Source of the DNA: DASUAS01 sp036271015 | GTDB lineage: Bacteria > Actinomycetota > Acidimicrobiia > IMCC26256 > DASPTH01 | Assembly: GCA_036271015.1 (NCBI GenBank) | Contig: DATBBL010000019.1 | Coordinates: 1-25,708 of the forward strand | Length of the DNA stretch: 25,708 bases | Direction: 5' to 3' | In this document: in pieces, positions 15,170-23,323 of the stretch | Layout of the letters: every line of letters starts with the position of its first letter | Numbering within the stretch: position 1 is the stretch's first letter | Program-made: the position numbers and the translations under genes | The notes under the pieces: generated by a model | The model's database searches: none | What the model was told of the DNA's origin: nothing | What the model saw: the letters and a program-made list of their open reading frames with translations, nothing else

Positions 15170-16166
15170 CCAGCTGAACGACGTACGGGAGGGCGACGAG
15201 CTCGACTGGGCCACGCTCGAGCGCCACCTGCGCAGTGTGCTCGACCTTCCGGGCGCGCCGATGCAGGTCCGTCAGTTCACGGGCGGCGCGGCCAACCTCA
15301 CGTACCTCGCGTCGTTCGGTGACAGGCGAATAGTGGTGCGTCGGCCTCCCCGTGGGACGATCGCGCCGGGAGCCCACGACATGGCGCGCGAGCACCGCGT
15401 GCTCTCCCGGCTTCCGGACGCGTACCCGCGCGCACCGCGAGCGCTGCACTTCACCGACGATTCGTCGATCATCGGTGCGCCATTTGTGGTCGTCGAGTAC
15501 CGCGACGGCGTCGTGCTGCGCGACGAGCTCCCGGAGTCGATGGCGTACCAGCACGAGGTGCGCATGCGGGTCGACGTCGCACTGATCAATGCGGTCGCCG
15601 ACCTCCACGCGGTCGCTCCGGCGGCGGTGGGCTTGGAAGGTCTCGGCCGTCCCGACGGCTACGCCAACCGCCAAGTCGAGGGGTGGCACGACCGCTGGCG
15701 TCGCGTTGCGCCCGACGACGACACCGGTTCGATGGACGAGGTCGCCCGTCGGCTCGCGGCGACGATGCCGGTTCCGCAGCGGGTCGCCGTGGTGCACAAC
15801 GACCTCAAGCTCGACAACTGCCAATTCCAGACCGACGACCCCGACCTCGTCACGTCGGTGTTCGACTGGGACATGGCGACGCTCGGCGACCCGTTGTTCG
15901 ACCTCGGCCTGGTGCTGAACTCGATGGCCGGCAATCCCCTGTGGGCGATCGAGACGCGCGACGCCGCGCAGCGGTACGCCGTTCGGTCGGGCCTCGACGT
16001 GTCGCACCTCGACTGGTATCTCGCATTCGCGACGTGGCGCACCGCAGTGGTGATCCAGCAGCTGTACCGCCGCTATCTCGCAGGCGACGCCGCCGACGAT
16101 CGGCTGGCCGCGCTGGGTGACGCCATCGACTCGTGCGTGCAACGCGCGCTCGACCTCACGAAGTGA
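15162..16166 (+). CDS. APH-fold phosphotransferase, likely hydroxyacyl-CoA kinase (ACAD10/11 N-domain type)
   Basis: A 334-residue kinase of the aminoglycoside phosphotransferase/choline kinase fold. The nucleotide loop is FTGGAANLTYLA (39-50), the beta-3 region VVRRPPRG (58-65), the catalytic loop HNDLKLDN (212-219, Asp214) and the metal-binding FDWDMATLGDP (Asp235). The RRPPRG and DWDMATLGDPLFDLG wording is that of the kinase domain of human ACAD10/11 and of bacterial LvaA, not of drug-resistance enzymes. Such kinases phosphorylate the 4-hydroxyl of acyl-CoA. The GTG at 15162 overlaps the dehydrogenase stop by eight bases; the ATG at 15166 is out of frame. In mammals the two domains are fused; here they are adjacent genes. 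Confidence 0.88.
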   Translation: MDDQLNDVREGDELDWATLERHLRSVLDLPGAPMQVRQFTGGAANLTYLASFGDRRIVVRRPPRGTIAPGAHDMAREHRVLSRLPDAYPRAPRALHFTDDSSIIGAPFVVVEYRDGVVLRDELPESMAYQHEVRMRVDVALINAVADLHAVAPAAVGLEGLGRPDGYANRQVEGWHDRWRRVAPDDDTGSMDEVARRLAATMPVPQRVAVVHNDLKLDNCQFQTDDPDLVTSVFDWDMATLGDPLFDLGLVLNSMAGNPLWAIETRDAAQRYAVRSGLDVSHLDWYLAFATWRTAVVIQQLYRRYLAGDAADDRLAALGDAIDSCVQRALDLTK

Positions 16167-16185
16167 CGGCCGGCGCGTCGAGACC

Positions 16186-17060
16186 TCATCGCGTCCGATC
16201 CACCGCGTCGCGTCGCGTGTAGGCAGGCGCCTGCACCGCGCCGATGTCGATGTCGGGGGTCCCGTACTTGCGAAGCGTGCGCACCGGACCGTCCATACGG
16301 ACATCCGGGCGTGAGTGTTGAATCGCGATGTTGTCCCAGACGACGAGATCGTGGGTGCGCCATTCGTGCGCGAAGAGCCTCGACGGGTCGTACATGTGGT
16401 CGAAGAGCTCGGTCAGAAGCGCTTCGCTCTCGTCAGGCGGAAGCTCCACGATCTCGCGCGTCATCTGTTGGCTCACGTACAGGAGCGGCGTGCCCGTGCG
16501 GGATGGTGGTGGGCGATCGGCGTGATCGTCGAGACGTCCAGCCCGAAGTCGGCGACCACGACCTCGTCTGCGTGTTCGCCTCGGGGGATGACGCCGAGCG
16601 CGTGCACGGCGTGGAGCCCGTCGATGCGTTCCTTCAGCGATGCCGGCAGTGTGCTCCACGCCACCGCAGTGCTCGCGAACCTGGTCGGTATTGCCGGTGG
16701 CTCGATTTCGGTCGCGTAGAGGGACAGCGCGAGGTTGGGCTGAACCGACCACATACCGTCGGAGTGGAACGGCAGTCGCCCGAACGGTGTCGCACCGTCG
16801 TCGCGCACATTGGACACGTAGTAGTTGTCGGTCGGCACGGTGACCGGTACGTCGCGGTTGAACTGACCGACGAGCATCTCGCAGACTGCGACTTGTACCG
16901 GATGCGGTATCTCCCTGCCGCGGAACACCAGGACGCCCCGTTGGTCGAATGCCCGGCGCAGCTCGGTCGCGACGTCGTCATCGAGTGGCGCCGCAGGATC
17001 AAACCCGCGGACCTCCACTCCGATGGGCGCTTCCATTTCCTGCAACTCGAGTGCTGTCAT
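16186..17060 (-). pseudogene. TauD/TfdA-family Fe(II)/2-oxoglutarate dioxygenase, frameshifted
   Basis: Two overlapping frames encode one TauD-type dioxygenase. The first frame (17060 to 16473) gives 195 codons with the iron motif PFHSDG (His99, Asp101) and ends soon after PIAHHHP. The second carries RTGTPLLYVSQQ, the usual continuation, then VVWDNIAIQHSRPD with the distal iron histidine and the 2-oxoglutarate arginine in PVRTLRKY. Adding one C in the CCC run at 16500-16502 restores a 291-residue protein of normal length. Without it the product lacks the last iron ligand and is inactive. Every residue outside the junction is intact, so a sequencing or assembly error is as likely as a recent mutation. 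ATG 17060 has a GGAGGT site seven bases upstream. The substrate is unknown. Confidence 0.8.
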
Positions 17061-17124
17061 CGCCGACACCTCCCCTCGCCGATCCCCGGCCTCTCCGGTT
17101 GATCGGGGCCGCGGGTGTCGGCCG
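17061..17124 (-). promoter_or_regulatory. Nested inverted repeats covering the dioxygenase ribosome site
   Basis: GCCGACACC (17062-17070) and GGTGTCGGC (17114-17122) are exact 9-bp arms. Inside them are CCGATC (17079-17084)/GATCGG (17101-17106) and CCGG (17086-17089)/CCGG (17095-17098) with a five-base loop. The mRNA could fold into one long interrupted hairpin that pairs the end of the GGAGGT ribosome site and the bases up to the ATG. It could be an attenuator or a translational block. Confidence 0.45.
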
Positions 17125-18393
17125 CTACCCGCCGCCGCGGGCCGCGGCCAGCGCCGGCATGAACGTCGCCGACATCGACTCCCGGGGCAGCTCCTCCGGC
17201 GAGACCGGCGTCGCCACCTCCTCCACCGTCGGCCCGATCTCGTCGGCGATCGTCTGCAGGAAGTCGAGATCGAGCCCGTACACGTCGGCCGCGCTGGTCG
17301 ACGTCATCACCCGGACCTCGTCCTCGGGCACATCGGAGAACAGCAGCCGCAGCGCGAGACGCGTGTTGGGGAACGAGCCCTCGGTGTGGGGGTAGTCGGC
17401 ACCCCACATCAGCCGGTCGACCCCGATCTCGTGTCGCAGTGCGAGCTCGTCGGGCCGCACCGTCGACATGCCGATCCAGCAATTGCGTCGGAAATACTCG
17501 GTCGCCGACCGGTCGAGACCCTCGACCGCCTCGCCGAACACGACCTGGCCCTGACCCGGGCTCTTCCCGAACCGGATCTCGAAGTCGAGCTTCTGCAACT
17601 CGGGGAGCACCCACGCGCACCCCGTCTCGGTGATCACGAACCTCAGGTCGGGGAACCGCTGGAAGACCCCGCCGAGCACCAGGTGGCTCACCGCCCGGCC
17701 GACCCAGAACATGATCTCGTGCGCGCCGACCGCCGCCGCCGCGGTGGCGAAGCCGGTCGTCTGCTCGGTGACGATGATCGAGTGACGGTGCACCGGTAGA
17801 CCCAGATCGCAGCTCGTCGCCCAGAGCCGGTCGTAGCGAGGGTCGTACAGGGCGCCGACGTCGCCCGGGATGAGCACGCCCGACAGCCCGGCGTCGCGGG
17901 CCCAGCGCATCTCGGCGATGGCGTCGTCGAGGTCGTCGAGGAAGACCTGGGCGAGCCCTGCCCGCCTTCCCGGCAGCTGGGCGCAGAAGTCCACCAGCCA
18001 CCGGTTGTGGGCCTTGATCCCTTCCCACCGGTAGCGGTACTCCTCCTCGTTCCGCGGTGCGAGCGCGGTGATGATGCCGCTCGGGTAGAACGGCGGCACC
18101 GTGTTGGGGAACACCACTTCGGCCGCGATCCCTTCGCGGTGCATGTGCTCCGCCCTCGTGTCGCTCTCCCAGCTGTAGCGCGACACGAACGAGGCGCGGC
18201 CCATCAACACGTCGGCGTCCTCGTAGTGCGTCTCGCGGTCGAGGTCGGCCCACGGGTCGTGGAAGTGCGCCGCCCACGCGTCGAACTCGTCATGGAACGT
18301 CCGCGGCAGGTACGGCTTGTAGCCCAGCAGGTCGGCGCCGGCGTGGGCATCCGTCGAGATCAGCACATAGGGACGGGATGGAGAGTCGTTCAT
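17125..18393 (-). CDS. Amidohydrolase-2 family protein (first of three paralogues, 3'-most)
   Basis: A 422-residue TIM-barrel metal hydrolase/decarboxylase (Amidohydro_2, ACMSD-like). The entry metal motif is TDAHAG (Asp15, His17, so DxH in place of HxH). Other ligand candidates are PVHRHS (His202/204), ITETG (Glu256) and WGADYPHTEG (Asp333), the standard end-of-barrel Asp. The metal set looks complete. ATG 18393 follows AGGAGC. Members of this group decarboxylate or hydrolyse aromatic and dicarboxylic intermediates; the reaction here is unknown. It is 79 bp downstream of the second paralogue and 64 bp upstream of the dioxygenase, all on one strand. Confidence 0.88.
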   Translation of the reverse strand: MNDSPSRPYVLISTDAHAGADLLGYKPYLPRTFHDEFDAWAAHFHDPWADLDRETHYEDADVLMGRASFVSRYSWESDTRAEHMHREGIAAEVVFPNTVPPFYPSGIITALAPRNEEEYRYRWEGIKAHNRWLVDFCAQLPGRRAGLAQVFLDDLDDAIAEMRWARDAGLSGVLIPGDVGALYDPRYDRLWATSCDLGLPVHRHSIIVTEQTTGFATAAAAVGAHEIMFWVGRAVSHLVLGGVFQRFPDLRFVITETGCAWVLPELQKLDFEIRFGKSPGQGQVVFGEAVEGLDRSATEYFRRNCWIGMSTVRPDELALRHEIGVDRLMWGADYPHTEGSFPNTRLALRLLFSDVPEDEVRVMTSTSAADVYGLDLDFLQTIADEIGPTVEEVATPVSPEELPRESMSATFMPALAAARGGG

Positions 18394-18472
18394 CGCTCCT
18401 GCTCCGTTGAAACCTGGCTACGACAGCACGATCCGCAGCGACGAGTAGCCGCGCACGCCGGGAGCGACGCGC

Positions 18473-19747
18473 TCAGCCGACCGGCACCTGCAACCGGAAG
18501 AGCTCGGCGGCGTTGCCGCCGAGGAGGCGGTCGACCATCGCCGCGTCGACGCCGTTCGCCTCGAGCATCTCGCGTGCCTCCGCGGGGCCGGCCGCGTCGT
18601 GGTTGGGGTAGCGCGAGCCCCATGCCGCCTTCGCACCGAGTCGGTCGGGCATGATGCCGACGGACTCCTCCCAGCTGTCGAACGAGACGACCAGCGGCTG
18701 ACGGTCCCAGACCTCCTCGGGTTCGAGGCACACGAACGCGGTGGCGAACTGGGGCGAGAGCCAGAGGTAGGTTTCGGATTTCTCGAGCGCGAGTGGCACC
18801 CAGCTCGTCCCCGCGTGCACGATCGCCAATCGGAGCCCGGGGAAGTCCTCCAGCAAGCCGTGGAACAACGCCGAGGTGACGAAGAGGTCGGCGTCCTGCA
18901 TGTGGGCGATCGGCTCTGCGATCGTGTGCGGCACGCCGAGCCGCTGGGAGACGCGTTCCGCGAACGCGCCACTCGAGATGGCATCGGGGCCGGTGATCCC
19001 GAGCGACGGGTGGACGCACGCGACGAGGCCGAGCTCGTCGATGTGGCGCCACACGTCGCGGAAGGGCGCGGTCTCCACGAAGTGGCGGGGTGACCACTCG
19101 CCACCGCCGAGCCCCTGGCGCATGGCGTCGGCCATGGCGCGCGCCATCTGGTCACGTTGCGAGTGCCCTTCGATGGTCGGCGTCGTGTAGAAGGCCGGGC
19201 GGATCACGACCGACGTGAAACCCTTTTCCGCGACGCGGTCGAGCTCACGACGCGCATGCAGGAGCGAGTGCATCGGCACGATGGCCACGGGGTGGACGCG
19301 GCCGCGGGTGAAGGCCGCGAAGTCCCAGATCCAGTCGTTGTAGCCGTGCGCGAGGGCGGCCGCCGCCTCCGGATTCTCGACCAACGGCAGGTATTCGTTG
19401 AAGAGCGTCGGGAACACGACCGCGAGGTCGACGCCCATGGCGTCCATGTCGGCGACGCGCGCGGCCGGGTCGTACGCGCCGGGATTGATCGGGACGTATT
19501 GGTCGGGGTCGAGGGCTCCGATGTCGTCGACGGTCATCCCCGGTCGCCAGATCGCCTGCCGTACCAGCCGCGAGCGGTTGAGCTCCGCGCCGGGGGCGCC
19601 GTTCACGATGGTGAGGCGGTTCCCGTCGTCGTCGACCTCGTGGTAGAAGGCCGAACGCGCCAACGCCCGGAACTGCTCGGGAACGTAACGCTCCCAGATC
19701 TCGGGCGGCTCGTAGACGTGGCTGTCGACGTCGACGACTGGTGCCAT
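18473..19747 (-). CDS. Amidohydrolase-2 family protein lacking the terminal Asp
   Basis: A 424-residue paralogue with the entry motif VDSHVYEP (Asp8, His10), a lysine-free strand VVIRPAFY, the metal histidine in ACVHPS (His246) and the VSFDSWEESVG stretch seen in relatives. In the last barrel strand the expected GSDYPHxD reads GSRYPNHD, so the Asp is Arg379 and the next His is Asn382. In this superfamily that Asp usually binds metal or activates water. The enzyme may be inactive, have a different mechanism or act as a partner of its neighbours. The ATG overlaps the stop of the upstream paralogue by one base (TGATG), so they are coupled. Confidence 0.87.
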   Translation of the reverse strand: MAPVVDVDSHVYEPPEIWERYVPEQFRALARSAFYHEVDDDGNRLTIVNGAPGAELNRSRLVRQAIWRPGMTVDDIGALDPDQYVPINPGAYDPAARVADMDAMGVDLAVVFPTLFNEYLPLVENPEAAAALAHGYNDWIWDFAAFTRGRVHPVAIVPMHSLLHARRELDRVAEKGFTSVVIRPAFYTTPTIEGHSQRDQMARAMADAMRQGLGGGEWSPRHFVETAPFRDVWRHIDELGLVACVHPSLGITGPDAISSGAFAERVSQRLGVPHTIAEPIAHMQDADLFVTSALFHGLLEDFPGLRLAIVHAGTSWVPLALEKSETYLWLSPQFATAFVCLEPEEVWDRQPLVVSFDSWEESVGIMPDRLGAKAAWGSRYPNHDAAGPAEAREMLEANGVDAAMVDRLLGGNAAELFRLQVPVG

Positions 19748-21156
19748 CAGTAGAGACCCTTGCCCGCGGCGACGCCGGACGTGTCGTCGAGGAGGCTCAT
19801 GGGGTCGAGGCCCATCTCACGCATCTGCTCCGCGTGTTCCCTCGGGTGCGCCACGATCTCCGCCCACTCGTCGAGCGCCGGACCCTGCGGGAACCAGTCG
19901 GGCCGGTCGATCTGCGGCGCCTCGTCGGTGACGAAGAGCTTGCCCTCGATGCCGTAGAAGCGACGGGCGTTGCCGCCGAGCAGGTCGGCCTGCACGTGCT
20001 CCGGTACGCCGCAGTCGGTCATGTTGCGCATCGCGCTCCAGGAGTCGGCGCCGTCGTGGTGGTAGGCGTCCGACGCCCAGATCCCGATCCTCTGAAAATG
20101 CTCCCACTGCCGGAACACGCCGGTCTCGTCGGACTCGAACGAGATCACGCACTGCTCGTGGAACGCCTCCGAGGGCAACCGGTCTCCCTTCGACCCACGC
20201 TCGCGTGCGTAGAGCTTGAAGAGACGGTCGCAGCTCTTCAGGGTGTAGGGCAGCCACTCCGCGTTCGATTCGAACACGGCCATCTTGAGCTTCGGGTAGC
20301 GGTCGAGCAGGCCACTGAGGAGCACCTGCGACAACCACACCTGCATCTCGTGCACGAACGAGAAGGTCTGCGAGTCGATACCGGCGCGGTTGAACAGCTC
20401 ACCGGGCGACGCCAGATAGTCGCGGCCCAACGGGTGCGGATAGTTGGGCGCCGGGAACGTGTGCATCCCGAGCACCATCCCGGTCTCCTCGAAGGCGCGG
20501 AAGACCTGGTCGTACTCGCCGTTCGCCATCATCGACGGCGCCGCCGCGTTCGGGTATTTCGCCTGCGCGTCGATCGGTCGGATGAGCCCGACGGGGAGGC
20601 CGAGCTCGGCTGCGCGGTGGATCTCCTTCGCCGCGTACCCCGCGTCCTGGGCGGGCAGGAACGCGGCGGCGAAGATCCGGCTCGGTTCCTCGCTGCACCA
20701 GTCGACGACGAAGTTGTTGTAGGCGTGGCAGAACGCGTCGACTCCTTCGGCATTCGTCGCGAAGGGTACGTGCATGATCACCATCGTCGGGATCACGAGC
20801 ACCTGGTCGATCCCCATCAGGTCCATCTCGCCCAGTCGGGCACGCGCGTCGATCGCGCCGTCGTGGTGCACGTACGCCTTTTGCTCCGGCGTCAAAGGCA
20901 TGGTGTTGAGCTTGCGCATGATCTTCTTGTTCATCTGCGGTCCGGCGATGCAGATGGGGTTGTAGCCGGGAAAATGCGCGTTGCCGCCGCCCATGACCGG
21001 CGTGTCGCCGTTGAGCCAGGCCTCCGCGTCACCGCGCCAGTAGGTGTTGCGCACCAACTCCTTCTGGGAGTCCGGGACGTAGTCCCAGATCTGCTCCGGA
21101 TCGTTGATGTGCGCGTCGCAGTCGAAGACCGGATACGACTTCGTGAGACGGTCCAT
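19747..21156 (-). CDS. Amidohydrolase-2 family protein (longest paralogue)
   Basis: A 469-residue member of the same family. Entry motif FDCDAHIND (Asp14, His16), then VLGMHTFPAPN (His232), FESNAEWLP (Glu296) and IWASDAYHHDG (Asp363), so the metal set is complete. The C-terminal 60 residues extend past the barrel and include a DRPDWFPQGP segment. It is the first of three tandem paralogues. ATG 21156 follows a GGGGGG purine run; the frame is open to 21306, but the extra 50 codons are Arg/Ala-rich and unlike the family. A weak TACGAT -10 (minus, 21200-21195) lies upstream. Confidence 0.88.
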   Translation of the reverse strand: MDRLTKSYPVFDCDAHINDPEQIWDYVPDSQKELVRNTYWRGDAEAWLNGDTPVMGGGNAHFPGYNPICIAGPQMNKKIMRKLNTMPLTPEQKAYVHHDGAIDARARLGEMDLMGIDQVLVIPTMVIMHVPFATNAEGVDAFCHAYNNFVVDWCSEEPSRIFAAAFLPAQDAGYAAKEIHRAAELGLPVGLIRPIDAQAKYPNAAAPSMMANGEYDQVFRAFEETGMVLGMHTFPAPNYPHPLGRDYLASPGELFNRAGIDSQTFSFVHEMQVWLSQVLLSGLLDRYPKLKMAVFESNAEWLPYTLKSCDRLFKLYARERGSKGDRLPSEAFHEQCVISFESDETGVFRQWEHFQRIGIWASDAYHHDGADSWSAMRNMTDCGVPEHVQADLLGGNARRFYGIEGKLFVTDEAPQIDRPDWFPQGPALDEWAEIVAHPREHAEQMREMGLDPMSLLDDTSGVAAGKGLY

Positions 21157-21321
21157 GATCCCCCCAACGGCTCGGAACCACTCGGCTGCCGACGATCGTA
21201 CCGACCACGACCTCGGGCCGCCTCCGCGCCGGCGCCAGGCCGACGGAGGGAGGGCACGATGGTGGCGGGCGCGACCAGGTCTCAATCGCGATCTTGACGT
21301 CTGCAAGGCGCTCTCGCGGCG

Positions 21322-21795
21322 TCAGTCCTCGACGGCGATCAGATCGGGGCGATATTCGCCGTGCTCCGTGAGGTACCGCGACGCGCCACGCATGTGCTCC
21401 TCGTTGTGCTCGTTGATGAACGCGTAGACCTCGGGGTCGAGATCGGCGGTCTCGTCGAAGTAGAGCATCGTGCGGTTCGGTCCGAGTGGTTCCAGGCGAA
21501 CATGTCCGACATGGTCGTTCCCATCGCGGGACAGCATCGTGTACGTATGGCTCCGTTCGGCCACGACGTCGGTGACCAACTCGAGCGAGGTACCCGTCGC
21601 CCCGCCGGGAAGTTGGTAGAAGACGCGTCGAAGCCGCCCGTTCTGCAACTCGTCACCCGGCCAGAGGACATCGACGCGCTGCACCATCTCCGACCAGTCC
21701 GTCCAGTGGTCGTAGTCGTGCAGCAACGCCCAGATCCGGGCCGCAGAATGTGGCACCTCCATGGAAAATCGATGCTCGATCACGCACCCCATCAT
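21322..21795 (-). CDS. SRPBCC/START-type ligand-binding protein
   Basis: A 157-residue protein with the polyketide-cyclase/START helix-grip pattern: opening IEHRFSMEVPHSAARIWALLHDYDHWTDWSEMV, then a strand-rich middle (RRVFYQLPGG, SHTYTMLSRDG, HVRLEPLGPNRTMLYFDETADL) and a long final helix with EHMRGASRYLTEH. Such proteins hold a hydrophobic ligand in a deep cavity, sometimes as a cyclase or hydratase. Two ATGs (21795, 21792) and a GTG (21783) are possible starts; the GTG gives the tightest fit to the family. It lies in the leftward gene series between the PhyH protein and the amidohydrolases and may bind the pathway intermediate, which is inference. Confidence 0.75.
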   Translation of the reverse strand: MMGCVIEHRFSMEVPHSAARIWALLHDYDHWTDWSEMVQRVDVLWPGDELQNGRLRRVFYQLPGGATGTSLELVTDVVAERSHTYTMLSRDGNDHVGHVRLEPLGPNRTMLYFDETADLDPEVYAFINEHNEEHMRGASRYLTEHGEYRPDLIAVED

Positions 21796-21840
21796 GCGTC
21801 ACACCGGCGCCATCGACGAGCAGCAATCGCTGGGGATGGC

Positions 21841-21857
21841 TCGCCTCGCGGAGGCGA
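21841..21857 (-). terminator. Short GC hairpin after the PhyH gene
   Basis: TCGCCTC (21841-21847) and GAGGCGA (21851-21857) are exact 7-bp arms around a GCG loop, 14 bp after the PhyH stop on the minus strand. No T-tract follows, so it may be a weak terminator or an mRNA stabiliser. Confidence 0.4.
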
Positions 21858-21870
21858 AGCACTCGGCGGT

Positions 21871-23130
21871 TCAGTATCCGTTGCTCTCCCAGGTGGTCGC
21901 GCGGCTCGCCACGCGGCCCTCGGAGTCGGCGCGGAACAGCGCGTCGTTGTAGTGGCAGGCGGCGGGGATCCAGTGAAACGTCTTCGGTTCGGCGAACTTG
22001 TAGTAGAGCGCCCGGCGACCGGCACCATCGACCGTCGGGGGTGGCGTCGTGTGCATCGTGTCGCCGTAGTGCACCGTGAGGTCGCCAGGCTCGGTCTCGA
22101 GCGCCACCGCGGGCAGATCGTGTTCCTCGCCCCAACTGATCCAGTGCTTGGTATAGCGATGCGAGCCGGCGAGCACGAGGAGCTGGCCGTTCGCCGGGTT
22201 GGCGTGATCCAGCTGGATGCCCGTCTGGATGAGGGGACACATCACCGGGTGTCCACCGATGCCGTCGTCGACGTGCCAGTTGAGATCCCCGTTGCCTTTG
22301 ACCACGTTGGAATGCTTGATGAACACCATCGGTCCGTCGAGTCGGTCGTCGCACACGCGCATGTCCGGGCCCGCCAATCGTGCGAAGCGCACCAGCCGCG
22401 GGTCGTGCGAGAGCTCCTGAAGCGCGCGCGAGTGCCGGCCGAGATAGTTGATGCGAGTCACGACCTCGTCGCCGTCGGCGTTGACCGACCACCACGAGAA
22501 CGGATCGCCCGGCAAGGTGTTCGAACGTGCCTGCTCGACCTCGGCGGAGAACCGCTCCACTTCGTCGGCGGTGAAGACCCCCCTGATGTGGAGGTAGCCG
22601 GCACGGTCGAGGAAGTGGCGCATCTCATCGACGTCGTCGTGAGCAGCAAACGAGTGGTGCAGATCGAGCGGATCGCCGGCGCAATCCACCAGGGTCTCGT
22701 ACACCGCCGCGCTGTAGATCTCGCGGCCCGAGCACAGCGACTGGATCGCCGGCTCCCACCGCTGCCATCCACTGAGAGCACCCCGGGTGACACGGGCCCG
22801 GCCGGTACGAACGGCACCCGACGCCGTCAACAACTCGGCCAGGAACTCGGAGAACGTCGCCTCTGACAGCTCGACGACGATCCCCGCCTCGGCGTGACCT
22901 TCCACGACCCGCACACCATCCTCCGACGGCACCCAGGTGAAGGCGACGCCATCATCGAGCGAGAACGCGAGCGGTGCTACCCCCCGAAGGTCGGCGGCAA
23001 CGAGATGCCCGTGATGCGCCGAGAGGGCCGGCAACTCTGATCGATGGAAGGTCTCGAAGCCACGCGGTACGAACGATTCTGCGATCGCGTCGACCCACGG
23101 CAACCCGGTCCCGACGACATCGGTGCCCAT
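21871..23130 (-). CDS. Phytanoyl-CoA dioxygenase (PhyH) family protein with SCP2-like N-terminus
   Basis: A 419-residue protein. Residues about 165-400 form the PhyH Fe(II)/2-oxoglutarate dioxygenase: LNWHVDDG supplies the HxD pair (His286, Asp288), DHANPANGQLLVLAGSHR (308-325) is the family's following strand, VHYGDTMHTTPPP holds the distal His360, and GRRALYYKF has the 2-oxoglutarate arginine. Residues about 40-140 read like an SCP2 sterol-carrier fold (VVELSEATFSEFLAELL, then GWQRWEPAIQSLCSG). PhyH enzymes hydroxylate branched acyl-CoA or other lipophilic molecules; the N-domain may bind the lipid. ATG 23130 follows GGGGAGA. It is the first gene of the leftward series and divergent from the P450, 193 bp away. 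Confidence 0.85.
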   Translation of the reverse strand: MGTDVVGTGLPWVDAIAESFVPRGFETFHRSELPALSAHHGHLVAADLRGVAPLAFSLDDGVAFTWVPSEDGVRVVEGHAEAGIVVELSEATFSEFLAELLTASGAVRTGRARVTRGALSGWQRWEPAIQSLCSGREIYSAAVYETLVDCAGDPLDLHHSFAAHDDVDEMRHFLDRAGYLHIRGVFTADEVERFSAEVEQARSNTLPGDPFSWWSVNADGDEVVTRINYLGRHSRALQELSHDPRLVRFARLAGPDMRVCDDRLDGPMVFIKHSNVVKGNGDLNWHVDDGIGGHPVMCPLIQTGIQLDHANPANGQLLVLAGSHRYTKHWISWGEEHDLPAVALETEPGDLTVHYGDTMHTTPPPTVDGAGRRALYYKFAEPKTFHWIPAACHYNDALFRADSEGRVASRATTWESNGY

Positions 23131-23193
23131 TGGCGTCTCCCCAAGCAGTCGTCGACCCTGATGCCTCGTTCCAACCCGTCGATGGCCTCGCCA

Positions 23194-23221
23194 ACTCTAA
23201 CGTCGGACCATCGATGCGCAA
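23194..23221 (-). promoter_or_regulatory. Weak candidate promoter for the PhyH gene
   Basis: On the minus strand TTGCGC (23221-23216) and TAGAGT (23199-23194) are separated by 16 bp. On the plus strand a weak TTGCGA (23256-23261) with GACAGT (23279-23284), 17 bp apart, could serve the P450. No clear operator palindrome is seen in the 193-bp gap. Both are tentative. Confidence 0.25.
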
Positions 23222-23323
23222 CACGGACGCGAACTACCGGAATGAGGTGCGATTCTTGCGACCAACAGGATCACGCGCGACAGTGCGCCGCCGCCGCTCG
23301 TAGAGAGCGCGACAGGAGCCGGA

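Noticed and set aside
16490..16510. Programmed -1 frameshifting in the TauD gene
   Set aside because: The CATCCCG context is not a slippery heptamer, no stimulatory structure is seen just downstream, and this enzyme family is not known to use it.
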